Shown: positions 24,738-31,915 of the stretch, one piece after another
Numbering within the stretch: position 1 is the stretch's first letter
Layout of the letters: each line of letters starts with the position of its first letter
From: Eubacterium pyruvativorans
GTDB taxonomy: Bacteria; Bacillota; Clostridia; Peptostreptococcales; Anaerovoracaceae
Length of the DNA: 41,747 nt
NCBI RefSeq assembly: GCF_900102225.1
Contig: NZ_FNBF01000019.1
Span: forward strand, 1 to 41,747
Direction of reading: 5' to 3'
Program-made: the position numbers and the translations under genes
Notes under the pieces: generated by a model
What the model saw: only the letters and a program-made list of their open reading frames with translations
Databases searched by the model: none
What the model was told of the DNA's origin: nothing

Positions 24738-24816
24738 TTTTCCATACAGTATACATTCCAGCCGTGAACAATCTCCTGTGTGAAGGCAGATCATCATGAT
24801 GATTGTATACAATCAC

Positions 24817-24946
24817 CCGGCGTATTACCCGACCGCTGTGCCTTTTCCGACCGCCCGACCGCCGCGCCTTTTCTGACCGTCCGGCGCATCGCCCGACCGC
24901 TGTGCCTTTTCCGACCGTCCGACCGCCCGGCGCATCGCCCGACCGC
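24817..24946. repeat. GC-rich minisatellite, three copies of a CCGGCGCATCGCCCGACCGC unit
   Basis: The 20-mer occurs exactly at 24881-24900 and 24927-24946, and with three changes at 24817-24836. A 26-base stretch beginning CCCGACCGCTGTGCC is exact at 24828-24853 and 24892-24917. Copy spacing is 64 and 46 bases; the 18-base difference is one extra GCGCCTTTTCTGACCGT-like segment in the first unit. It ends 8 bases before the stop codon of the minus-strand gene. Confidence 0.9.
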
Positions 24947-24954
24947 GAGCATCC

Positions 24955-25551
24955 CTACAGGGACATCAGGATGTTGTTGATCATCAGCATGACGATGACC
25001 ATGATCAGAAGCGGCACCATCAGGAGCCAGTAGCCCAGCTGGACATTCACCATGGAATAGGACACGCAGCACAGGATGCCGATGAATGCGGAGCCGATGA
25101 TCAGATGGGAGGTCTTGCTGGTCTGGCGGATGCGGAATCCGCCGATCTCGTAAAATTTCTGGACCACGGATGTTTCCAGCATGCCCCACCCGATGATAAC
25201 CGGCAGGGAAATCATGGTCGGGGTGAATCCCTGGTGCAGTGCCAGCTGGGAGATGGCCAGTGCCATGATCAGGGAAAGGAGGCCGGCGGCCAGGATTTTC
25301 CGGTTGGACAGGGACGGTTCGTGATACTCGCTGAATTTCGTCCGGATGCCCACAAGGGAGGCATAGACGCTGTAGATTCCCAGCAGGATACCTGCCCCCA
25401 GGGCGACCGGGGCCACCTTCGGCCACACGCCGGTCATGGCAGGGTTGTGGTAATGGATCAGATTGTAGACGGTGTATCCCAGTACCGCGAAAGTCATCCA
25501 GGCGGTGCCGTTGATGAGGTTTTTCAGACCTCTTTCTTCTGTTGAAGACAT
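24955..25551 (-). CDS. Hypothetical multi-pass membrane protein
   Basis: 198 residues with five or six predicted membrane segments (about 15-33, 47-66, 86-107, 114-130, 148-168 and 172-194) and short loops. I recognise no family motif. Basic residues cluster in the loop RTKFSEYHEPSLSNRK and around IRQTSKTSH, so those loops are probably cytoplasmic. It is divergent from cstA across a 334-base control region, which could mean a linked function. The ribosome site is weak (GAGAAAGAGAG, spaced 9). An extended -10 promoter fits. The 3' end abuts the minisatellite and has no visible terminator. Confidence 0.72.
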   Translation of the reverse strand: MSSTEERGLKNLINGTAWMTFAVLGYTVYNLIHYHNPAMTGVWPKVAPVALGAGILLGIYSVYASLVGIRTKFSEYHEPSLSNRKILAAGLLSLIMALAISQLALHQGFTPTMISLPVIIGWGMLETSVVQKFYEIGGFRIRQTSKTSHLIIGSAFIGILCCVSYSMVNVQLGYWLLMVPLLIMVIVMLMINNILMSL

Positions 25552-25632
25552 AAGTGGTTACTCTCTTTCTCTTTATTGCTTCGGCAACGTTTCATTCTGT
25601 ATTGCCGGCGGCGGACGCCGGTCATGATAAGG

Positions 25633-25659
25633 ATTATATCACAAATCCCGGAATGTGAA
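25633..25659 (-). promoter_or_regulatory. Candidate extended -10 promoter for the minus-strand membrane protein gene
   Basis: Read on the minus strand: TTCACA (25659-25654), 15 bases, then TGA-TATAAT with the perfect -10 at 25638-25633. The spacing is short but the TGn extension compensates. Confidence 0.55.
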
Positions 25660-25757
25660 TATGAACATGGAAAAAAGCGGAAAAATGATTTCGAATGCCG
25701 AAATTGAACGGAATTTTGTGCAATGTGTAGAAAGTGTGATGAAAAGATGATCTGAAC

Positions 25758-25786
25758 TTGAAATTCCTGACAAAAAGTAGTATGGT
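25758..25786 (+). promoter_or_regulatory. Promoter of cstA
   Basis: TTGAAA (25758-25763), 17-base spacer, TATGGT (25781-25786). A 10-bp inverted repeat follows in the leader. Confidence 0.6.
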
Positions 25787-25885
25787 AACTTATGAGAATC
25801 GATATCCGAATATACTTCGGATATCCGGCTATTACAATCTGTTATTTTTATTATTCTTAAACAATTTAAGTTAGGAGTTGGTTTT

Positions 25886-27433
25886 TTGGCTACATTCTTA
25901 ATCGGACTCGTGATCCTGATCGGTGGCGGCGCTCTCTACGGCACACTGTGTGAGCGCGTCTTCGGACCGGATGACCGCGAAACCCCTGCTTATTCCAAGC
26001 AGGACGGTGTTGACTTCGTACCGATGGCAACATGGAAAAACTGCCTGATCAACCTGCTGAACATCGCAGGTACAGGCCCGATCCTGGGACCTATCCAGGG
26101 TATTCTGTTCGGACCGATCGCACTGCTGACGATTCCAATCGGAAACGTTCTGGGCGGATCCTTCCACGACTATTTCTGCGGCATGATCTGCACCCGTGAG
26201 GGCGGACTGCAGATGCCGGACATGATCAGAAAGTTCACGAACAAGGGCGTTTACACTGTTTACAACGTATTCGTCTCCGTGCTGCTGCTACTGGTTGGCG
26301 CTGTATTCGTATACACACCGGGAGACATCGCCGCAACACAGTTGTTCGGATTCTCCGGTCTGGCGACAGACCCGAAGACATGGGTAATTTATGCGGTAAT
26401 CTTCATTTACTACCTGATCGCTACCATATTCCCGATCGACAAGATCATCGGTCGTGTATACCCGATCTTCGGTATCATCCTGGTATTCTCCGCTATCGGC
26501 ATTTTCGTTGCGATTATCTTCAAGGGTTTGCCGATCGTGAACATCTGGGATAACTGGACAACGTCCCAGTTCGACTACGCTGCTTACTTCAAGGCAGGTC
26601 ACTTCGTACCTATCTTCTTCGTAACAGTTGCCTGCGGTATTCTGTCCGGATTCCATTCCACACAGACCGCACTGATCGGACGTACGATCAAGACGGAGCA
26701 CGAAGGACACATGACCTTCTACAACATGATGATGTGCGAAGGTTTCATCGCTATGTGCTGGGCTGCCGGCACCATGGCAATGATCCAGGTCACAGCAGCC
26801 AAGGGCGGCATCGACTTCAAGATGAACCCGGCTACCGGCGTTATGAGCTACTTCCAGATGGTAGGCGGCAAGGAAGTCGCTATCACAGCGACATCCGTTG
26901 TCGGTGTTATCTGTAAGTACTGCCTGGGCCCTGTAGGCGGCATGATCGCTCTGATCGGTGTAATCATCCTGCCGATCACATCCGGCGACACTGCGCTGCG
27001 TGCGCTGCGTCTGTCCCTGGCGGATACCTTCAAGATGGACCAGTCCACGAACGGTAAGCGTTTCGCCCTGGCGATTCCAATCTACGCTCTGACACTGGGT
27101 ATCCTGGTATGGGCGAAGTTCGATGCGAACGGATTCGCTATTCTGTGGAGATACTTCGCATGGTCCAACCAGACCATGGCTCTGTTCGCTCTGTGCTCCA
27201 TCACTGTATGGATGATCGCCAACGGAAAGAAAGCATTCGTCTGGATGCCGATCATTCCGCTGGTTTGGTACACGATTGTTTGTGTATCCTACATCTGCAA
27301 CGCACAGATCGGTTTCAACCTGCCGTGGAACGTTTCCTACATCATTTCCGGTGTAGCTGCAGTCCTGCTGGTTGTTCTGTCCATCCGTGGCGGCAACAAG
27401 CGTCTGGCTGCTTCCCACGAGCTGAATAAGTAA
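25886..27433 (+). CDS. cstA: CstA family carbon-starvation/peptide-pyruvate transporter
   Basis: A 515-residue membrane protein with about 15 membrane segments. The family pattern is clear: LCERVFGPDDRETPAY, then WKNCLINLLNIAGTGPILGP, GGSFHDYFCGM, GILSGFHSTQTALIGRT and ITSGDTALRALRL. CstA proteins import peptides or pyruvate during nutrient shifts (E. coli CstA, BtsT). At 515 residues this is the shorter form; E. coli CstA is about 700. The start is TTG 25886, fixed by AGGAG at 25873-25877 and lack of another start nearby. Codon use (CGT, ACA, GTA, TAC) resembles tuf, implying high expression. It is followed by a strong terminator. Confidence 0.93.
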   Translation: MATFLIGLVILIGGGALYGTLCERVFGPDDRETPAYSKQDGVDFVPMATWKNCLINLLNIAGTGPILGPIQGILFGPIALLTIPIGNVLGGSFHDYFCGMICTREGGLQMPDMIRKFTNKGVYTVYNVFVSVLLLLVGAVFVYTPGDIAATQLFGFSGLATDPKTWVIYAVIFIYYLIATIFPIDKIIGRVYPIFGIILVFSAIGIFVAIIFKGLPIVNIWDNWTTSQFDYAAYFKAGHFVPIFFVTVACGILSGFHSTQTALIGRTIKTEHEGHMTFYNMMMCEGFIAMCWAAGTMAMIQVTAAKGGIDFKMNPATGVMSYFQMVGGKEVAITATSVVGVICKYCLGPVGGMIALIGVIILPITSGDTALRALRLSLADTFKMDQSTNGKRFALAIPIYALTLGILVWAKFDANGFAILWRYFAWSNQTMALFALCSITVWMIANGKKAFVWMPIIPLVWYTIVCVSYICNAQIGFNLPWNVSYIISGVAAVLLVVLSIRGGNKRLAASHELNK

Positions 27434-27454
27434 TCCTGCTGAACGGGAGTGCAT

Positions 27455-27484
27455 CGGGCCGCCGAATTTTCGGCGGCCCGTTTT
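27455..27484 (+). terminator. Intrinsic terminator of cstA
   Basis: CGGGCCGCCGA (27455-27465), ATTT loop, TCGGCGGCCCG (27470-27480), TTTT (27481-27484). Confidence 0.92.
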
Positions 27485-27513
27485 CTACATATAGAAAGAA
27501 ACAGGTGAATGAT

Positions 27514-28443
27514 ATGGAAAACAACACAATGCTGGATTTTCTCCGGGAAGAAGGGGTCAGCGACCGGATTCTCCGGGAGGTGGAATCCTTCCGGGATTTC
27601 TATCAGCTGGATCCGAAGCTGGAAGACCGGGTCCCGGTGCCCCAGTATAAGTACTACGGAAAGGAAGTCTGGGAGGAAGCCATCACGGCGATTCTGGCCG
27701 GGGAGAATATTCTGCTGGACGGCCCGAAGGCCACCGGAAAGAACGTGCTGGCCCAGGGCCTGTCCAACATTTTCCACCGGCCGGAGTGGGATATTTCTTT
27801 TTACATCAACACGGACTCCGCATCGCTGATCGGCACCGACACCTTCGAGGACGGGAAGGTGACGCTGCGGAAGGGGCCGATCTACAAGGTAGCGGAGAAC
27901 GGGGGCTTCGGGGTTCTGGACGAGATCAACATGGCGAAGAACGAATCTCTGGCGGTGCTCCATGCGACCCTGGATTTCCGCCGCTTCATCGATGTGCCGG
28001 GATATGACAAAATCAGGCTGCAGGAATCCACCCGGTTCATCGGCACCATGAATTACGGGTACGCCGGTACCCGGGAAGTGAATGAGGCGCTGGCTTCCCG
28101 GTTCGTGGTCATCCATATGCCAGTGATCAGCAAGGAAGGACTGAAGAAGCTGATCCGGGACAAATTCCCGGCTCTGAAGGACAGCTATCTGGAGCAGTTC
28201 GCCGATCTGTTCATGGAAATCCGCCGGAAGTGTGAAAGCGGCGAGATCTCCACGAAGCCGCTGGACCTTCGTGGACTGCTGGCCTCCATCCACATGATGG
28301 ACCGGGGGCTGATGCCGGTCCGTGCCCTGGAACTGGGCATGGTGAACAAGTGCTTCGACGATTACGAGCGGCAGCTGGTGGACGATATGGTGTCCGTCCG
28401 TCTGCCGGGGGACCTGACCAGAGACCAGATTTTTGCGGATTAA
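27514..28443 (+). CDS. MoxR/CbbQ-type AAA+ ATPase
   Basis: 309 residues. Walker A GPKATGKN (70-77), Walker B VLDEINM (D136, E137), sensor 1 in FIGTMNYGYAG, and the arginine-finger region NEALASRF. This pattern is of the MoxR/CbbQ/NirQ group, AAA+ chaperones that work with a VWA-domain partner to insert metal cofactors or remodel a target complex. ATG 27514 is used, with AGGTGA upstream; GTG 27505 is a longer option. It is followed 12 bases later by the VWA gene. No obvious client enzyme is nearby. Confidence 0.9.
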   Translation: MENNTMLDFLREEGVSDRILREVESFRDFYQLDPKLEDRVPVPQYKYYGKEVWEEAITAILAGENILLDGPKATGKNVLAQGLSNIFHRPEWDISFYINTDSASLIGTDTFEDGKVTLRKGPIYKVAENGGFGVLDEINMAKNESLAVLHATLDFRRFIDVPGYDKIRLQESTRFIGTMNYGYAGTREVNEALASRFVVIHMPVISKEGLKKLIRDKFPALKDSYLEQFADLFMEIRRKCESGEISTKPLDLRGLLASIHMMDRGLMPVRALELGMVNKCFDDYERQLVDDMVSVRLPGDLTRDQIFAD

Positions 28444-28455
28444 TGAGGGGTGCCT

Positions 28456-30192
28456 ATGCAGGTAAGTGATTTTGAAAAAAAACGGGCACTGAACCTCATC
28501 TGGAATGCCGCAGAGGATTATGAAGCGGATCCCGGTTTCCGGGTCTACGATGCGGAAGGAAAGGCGGATCTCTACTGGAACTGCATCATCGGGGCGATCT
28601 GGAAACACTATGACTGGCAGAAGATGCATGAGTTTTACATTACCTTCAACGGAACGGTGGATCAGGGATTGTACGAGAATCTTTTCTGGATCATGTTCGA
28701 GAACGGCGCTTATGAGAAGGAGAAGGACCAGCGCCCGGTATTCCCGTACCTCAGGAAGGAGTACGCCCGGAAAACCATCCCGACCCTGTACGCTCACATC
28801 ACGGAAAGCCGGGCGGACTGGCTGTTGGAAGGGCATCTGAAACGGTCCCTGGGCCAGGACTGCGGTCTGCCGGACCTGGTGGACCGGAAGCTGCTGGATG
28901 CCATCGAGATTTCCGGGGACCTGGATACGGATCAGGCGATCGATCACCTGGCGGAGACTTTGTCGAAATTCTTCACCTACCGCCGGCCTAAGCCCGGGGA
29001 GAAGCCGAAAAAGTTCGAGATCAACCCGGTGTTTCACCCGATTCTGTTCCTGCGGGCCAGGAAGGCCCGGGAGGAAATGGGGCCGATGCGGAAAATGGCA
29101 TTCGGTTTCGGGGAGCACCGTTCCGAATACAGCGGGGCGTATGTGGACCAGAGCCATGTGAAGGTTTCTTTTGCGAAATATACGGCCCAGACCGATGAGG
29201 GCCTCCGGGAGTACATCCGGAATTATTTCGGAAAGCCGGTTATGAATGAACAGGATCTTCGTCAGATGGAAAAGGATTACTGTGTGGGAAACCACAGGGA
29301 TGTGCACCTGTATTTCACCAACGGAGATTACGACGAGGGCATGCTGAACGACAGTTTTGCCGGGAAGCAGCTGGCCCAGGCGGTGGCCCAGCGGGATGAG
29401 AATGTGAAGAAATACCGGGAGGAAGAAGCCCGGCACCGGGTCACCATCGACCGGCTTACTAGCCGCATCCGGAACTCGGTGCTGATGCACATGGAGACCC
29501 AGCGGGTTCATGCGCCGACGGGGCAGCTGCAGCCGAACCGGATCTGGCGGGGCCTCTATCTGAATGACGACACGATCTTCCGGAAGGAGATACGGGGGGA
29601 CGAGGGCAATCTGTCGGTGGATATCCTGATGGACGCCTCCACCTCCCAGGTGCATCGGGCGGAGATGGTGGCCGGTCAGGCCTATATCATCGCAGAGAGC
29701 CTGACCCGCTGCGGGATACCGACCCGGGTGATGGGGTTCAGCGCCATGAACGGATACACGATCATGAATGTGTACCGCAAGTACAACGAGCCCCGGGAGG
29801 CGAACCGGCGGATTTTCCGTTTCAACACCGCCGGAGCGAACCGGGACGGCCTGGCGGTGCGGCTGGCCGCCGGCATGATTCTGGAAAACCATGCGGAGCA
29901 CCGGATTCTGATTATTCTCTCCGATGCGAAACCGAACGATATGATCCGGATGCAGCAGGACGCAGGGGATCTTCGGGATTACGCAGGACAAAACGCGATT
30001 GAGGACACGGCCGCCGAAGTCCATGCGGCCCGGATGGCGGGCATACACGTACTGGGGATTTTCTACGGTGCGGACGATGACCTGCCGGGGGTCCGGCGGA
30101 TCTACAACCGGGACTTCGTCCGGATTCGTTCCTACGACCGGTTTGCGGATGTGGTAGGGGGGCTGATTCAGACCCAGATCACCGCAGTATAA
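28456..30192 (+). CDS. VWA-domain protein, CobT/NorD-like partner of the MoxR ATPase
   Basis: 578 residues. The C-terminal VWA domain has a complete MIDAS: DASTS (D393, S395, S397), the downstream GANRDGLAV acidic site, and ILSDAKPND. The preceding 390 residues are mostly helical and charged (for example RKAREEMGPMRKMAFGFGEHR) and resemble NorD/CobT-type N-terminal parts only in general character. The MIDAS probably binds Mg2+ and the client. ATG 28456 follows GAGGGG directly; an in-frame GTG at 28450 overlaps that site. The gene pair is one operon and is closed by a very strong terminator. The client is unknown. Confidence 0.87.
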   Translation: MQVSDFEKKRALNLIWNAAEDYEADPGFRVYDAEGKADLYWNCIIGAIWKHYDWQKMHEFYITFNGTVDQGLYENLFWIMFENGAYEKEKDQRPVFPYLRKEYARKTIPTLYAHITESRADWLLEGHLKRSLGQDCGLPDLVDRKLLDAIEISGDLDTDQAIDHLAETLSKFFTYRRPKPGEKPKKFEINPVFHPILFLRARKAREEMGPMRKMAFGFGEHRSEYSGAYVDQSHVKVSFAKYTAQTDEGLREYIRNYFGKPVMNEQDLRQMEKDYCVGNHRDVHLYFTNGDYDEGMLNDSFAGKQLAQAVAQRDENVKKYREEEARHRVTIDRLTSRIRNSVLMHMETQRVHAPTGQLQPNRIWRGLYLNDDTIFRKEIRGDEGNLSVDILMDASTSQVHRAEMVAGQAYIIAESLTRCGIPTRVMGFSAMNGYTIMNVYRKYNEPREANRRIFRFNTAGANRDGLAVRLAAGMILENHAEHRILIILSDAKPNDMIRMQQDAGDLRDYAGQNAIEDTAAEVHAARMAGIHVLGIFYGADDDLPGVRRIYNRDFVRIRSYDRFADVVGGLIQTQITAV

Positions 30193-30200
30193 TGAAACGA

Positions 30201-30249
30201 AGCCGCTGTCCGAACGATAATTCGTTCGGACAGCGGCTCCGTTTTTTTT
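30201..30249 (+). terminator. Strong intrinsic terminator of the MoxR-VWA operon
   Basis: A perfect 17-bp stem AGCCGCTGTCCGAACGA (30201-30217)/TCGTTCGGACAGCGGCT (30222-30238), TAAT loop, then eight T (30242-30249). It lies between convergent genes; on the minus strand the T tract is poor (CGTTTC), so it mainly serves the plus strand. Confidence 0.96.
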
Positions 30250-30310
30250 GAGAGATGTGTGTATTGAATGGATGTAATACGATATGGTTTACAGGGATTC
30301 TCCGTGGCGG

Positions 30311-31585
30311 CTATTCCACGAAGTCGCCCTTCAGGATTTTCTTTCCCAGCTTCTTCTGAGCTTCCGGTACCCCTTCCAGACTCTGCTTCTGGATCGCACG
30401 GATCTTCAGCGGCAGAGCGAACAGGTGGATGAATCCTTCCGCATCGTGCTGGTCATAAACTTCGTCAGCACCGAAGGTGGCGAACTCTTCACTGTACAGG
30501 GAGTACGGGGACTTGCTGGCCACCGGGTAGGCGGTGCCCTTGTAGAGTTTCATCTTCACATCGCCGGTGACATACTTCTGGGTCTCGTCCACGAAAGCAC
30601 TGATGGCCTGACGCAGCGGTGTGAACCACAGTCCGTCGTAGACCAGTTCGGAGAACTTCTGGGAGACGATCTTCTTGTACTGCATTGTGTCCCGGTCCAG
30701 AATCAGCTTCTCCAGATCCCTGTGGGCGTTATAGAGGATGGTGCCTCCCGGCGTTTCGTACACGCCCCTGGATTTCATACCCACCAGACGGTTTTCAATG
30801 ATATCGATGGTGCCGACACCGTTTTCCGATCCCAGCTGATTCAGCTTTGTCAGCAGCGAAATCGGGTCCATCTTCTCCCCGTCCAGTGCAACCGGCACGC
30901 CCTGCTCGAAAGAGACGGTCACATAAGTAGCCTTGTCCGGGGCGTCCTCCGGTGTCTTGGACAGAACATGGATGGAAGGCAGATGTTCATTCCACGGGCT
31001 TTCCAGCTCGCCGCCCTCGTGGCTGATGTGCCAGATGTTCTCGTCCCGGGAATAGATTTTCTTCGTGGTCTGGCTGATCGGAATGTTATTCTCGTGGGCG
31101 TACTCGATCAGATCCTCACGGGACTGGAATGTCCACTTGTCCGTCATTCTCCAAGGTGCGATGACCTTGATGGCCGGATTCAGGGCGTTGATGGTGGTCT
31201 CGAACCGGACCTGGTCGTTGCCCTTGCCGGTGCAGCCGTGGGCGATGATGAAGGCGCCTTCCTGTTCGGCAACTTCCACCAGTTTCTTGGCCATCAGCGG
31301 ACGGGCCATGGAGGTGCCCAGCAGGTAGTCGTCTTCGTAAATCGCACCGGCCTTCAGGGTCGGGTAGATATAATCGGTAATGAACTCTTCCTTGATGTCC
31401 AGCACAATTGCCTTGGAAGCGCCGGTGGCCAGGGCCTTCTCCTTCACTGCATCGAAATCTTCTTTCTGACCGGCATCGCAGCATACTGCGATCACCTCAT
31501 AATCGAATTCGTTCTGCAGCCACTTCAGAATTGTGGATGTGTCCAGTCCGCCGGAATAGGCGAGAATAACTTTTTCCTTAGCCAT
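30311..31585 (-). CDS. argG: Argininosuccinate synthase
   Basis: ATP-dependent ligation of citrulline and aspartate to argininosuccinate, the penultimate step of arginine synthesis; 424 residues. The N-terminal PP-loop SGGLDTS (11-17) binds ATP. Further family motifs: AHGCTGKGNDQVRFE, NIWHISHEGGELE and KSRGVYETPG. The start is MAKEKVILAYSGG at 31585, with AAGGAG at 31597-31592; the frame is open further upstream but only through the promoter leader. argH is not adjacent. The divergent carAB supplies carbamoyl phosphate, the precursor for citrulline, so the pair is metabolically linked. Confidence 0.96.
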   Translation of the reverse strand: MAKEKVILAYSGGLDTSTILKWLQNEFDYEVIAVCCDAGQKEDFDAVKEKALATGASKAIVLDIKEEFITDYIYPTLKAGAIYEDDYLLGTSMARPLMAKKLVEVAEQEGAFIIAHGCTGKGNDQVRFETTINALNPAIKVIAPWRMTDKWTFQSREDLIEYAHENNIPISQTTKKIYSRDENIWHISHEGGELESPWNEHLPSIHVLSKTPEDAPDKATYVTVSFEQGVPVALDGEKMDPISLLTKLNQLGSENGVGTIDIIENRLVGMKSRGVYETPGGTILYNAHRDLEKLILDRDTMQYKKIVSQKFSELVYDGLWFTPLRQAISAFVDETQKYVTGDVKMKLYKGTAYPVASKSPYSLYSEEFATFGADEVYDQHDAEGFIHLFALPLKIRAIQKQSLEGVPEAQKKLGKKILKGDFVE

Positions 31586-31663
31586 GTTGTATTTCTCCTT
31601 CGTCGTATGCGGCGGGCTCTGCAGCGAAGCTGCGGCCGGCCGGCTAATATTTATAAGCAAAAG

Positions 31664-31677
31664 TGAATAATTAAAAC
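31664..31677. promoter_or_regulatory. Candidate ArgR half-operator in the argG leader
   Basis: TGAATAATTAAAAC matches the first nine positions of the ARG-box core TGAATWWWWATTCA and shares TGAATAATTA with the site before the amino acid ABC transporter. It lies just downstream of the argG -10. Confidence 0.4.
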
Positions 31678-31686
31678 GTTGTATTG

Positions 31687-31715
31687 AATATAGCATGGGA
31701 GTGCATAAAAATCAA
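31687..31715 (-). promoter_or_regulatory. Promoter of argG with an ARG-box-like spacer
   Basis: Read on the minus strand: TTGATT (31715-31710), 17 bases, TATATT (31692-31687). On the plus strand the spacer/-35 holds TGCATAAAAATCAA (31702-31715), close to the ArgR core TGNATWWWWATNCA, so a bound ArgR would cover the promoter. Confidence 0.75.
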
Positions 31716-31855
31716 GGGAAATTTGAAAATATACAAAAAATGCTTTTGCAGTTTGTAATGGTGAAGGGGCAGGGCACAGGGGACTATATATTGTAATAAT
31801 CGGGATTCCGGCGATTTTTCGAAAAACAGGGGCCGAGAAATTTTTCTATTTCGTG

Positions 31856-31884
31856 TTGAATATAGTTGCACGCTATAGTATACT
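31856..31884 (+). promoter_or_regulatory. Promoter of carAB with overlapping candidate ArgR operator
   Basis: TTGAAT (31856-31861), 17-base spacer, TATACT (31879-31884). Overlapping the -35, TGAATATAGTTGCA (31857-31870) fits TGNATWWWWATNCA except for one to two positions. Confidence 0.8.
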
Positions 31885-31915
31885 TTCTGCAGTGCGAGCG
31901 AAAGGAGAAGAGTCT

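Larger units (their letters stand above)
24176..24954. other. Repeat-rich non-coding island
   Basis: About 780 bases between the xpt terminator and the stop of a minus-strand gene. Open frames are present but hold no recognisable protein and run through repeats. The left part is GC-rich with GTCGAC-centred direct repeats, the middle (about 24400-24720) is AT-richer with inverted GGTGCGAAA half-sites, and the right part is a GC-rich minisatellite. GCGGTCG occurs on the plus strand at the left end and as its complement CGACCGC at the right end. I see no transposase or integrase remnant. Confidence 0.7.
25552..25885. other. Divergent control region between the membrane protein gene and cstA
   Basis: An AT-rich 334-base region with one promoter on each strand. 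On the cstA side it holds a 10-bp perfect hairpin, GATATCCGAA (25801-25810)/TTCGGATATC (25816-25825) with a 5-base loop, just after the cstA promoter. This hairpin could be an operator or leader element. No gene is seen. Confidence 0.6.
31586..31915. other. argG-carA divergent control region
   Basis: 330 bases with one strong promoter per strand and several ARG-box-like sequences. The 10-mer TTGAATATAG appears on the plus strand in both promoter regions (31684-31693 and 31856-31865). A GC-rich CCGGCCGGCC patch (31634-31643) lies near argG, and the centre (31720-31850) is AT-rich without a gene. Confidence 0.6.

Noticed and set aside
24337-24816. A 159-codon minus-strand open frame in the repeat island
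   Set aside because: Runs through several inverted repeats, has no recognisable motif and no good ribosome site; treated as non-coding.
24176-24954. CRISPR array
   Set aside because: The repeats differ in sequence and spacing, there are no uniform spacers and no cas genes.
24176-24954. Insertion sequence or integrated element
   Set aside because: No transposase or integrase fragment, no clear terminal inverted repeats with target duplication; only loose opposite-facing GCGGTCG motifs at the edges.
27337-30048. A 903-codon minus-strand open frame opposite the MoxR and VWA genes
   Set aside because: No domain recognisable; it is the antisense of genes with intact Walker and MIDAS motifs.
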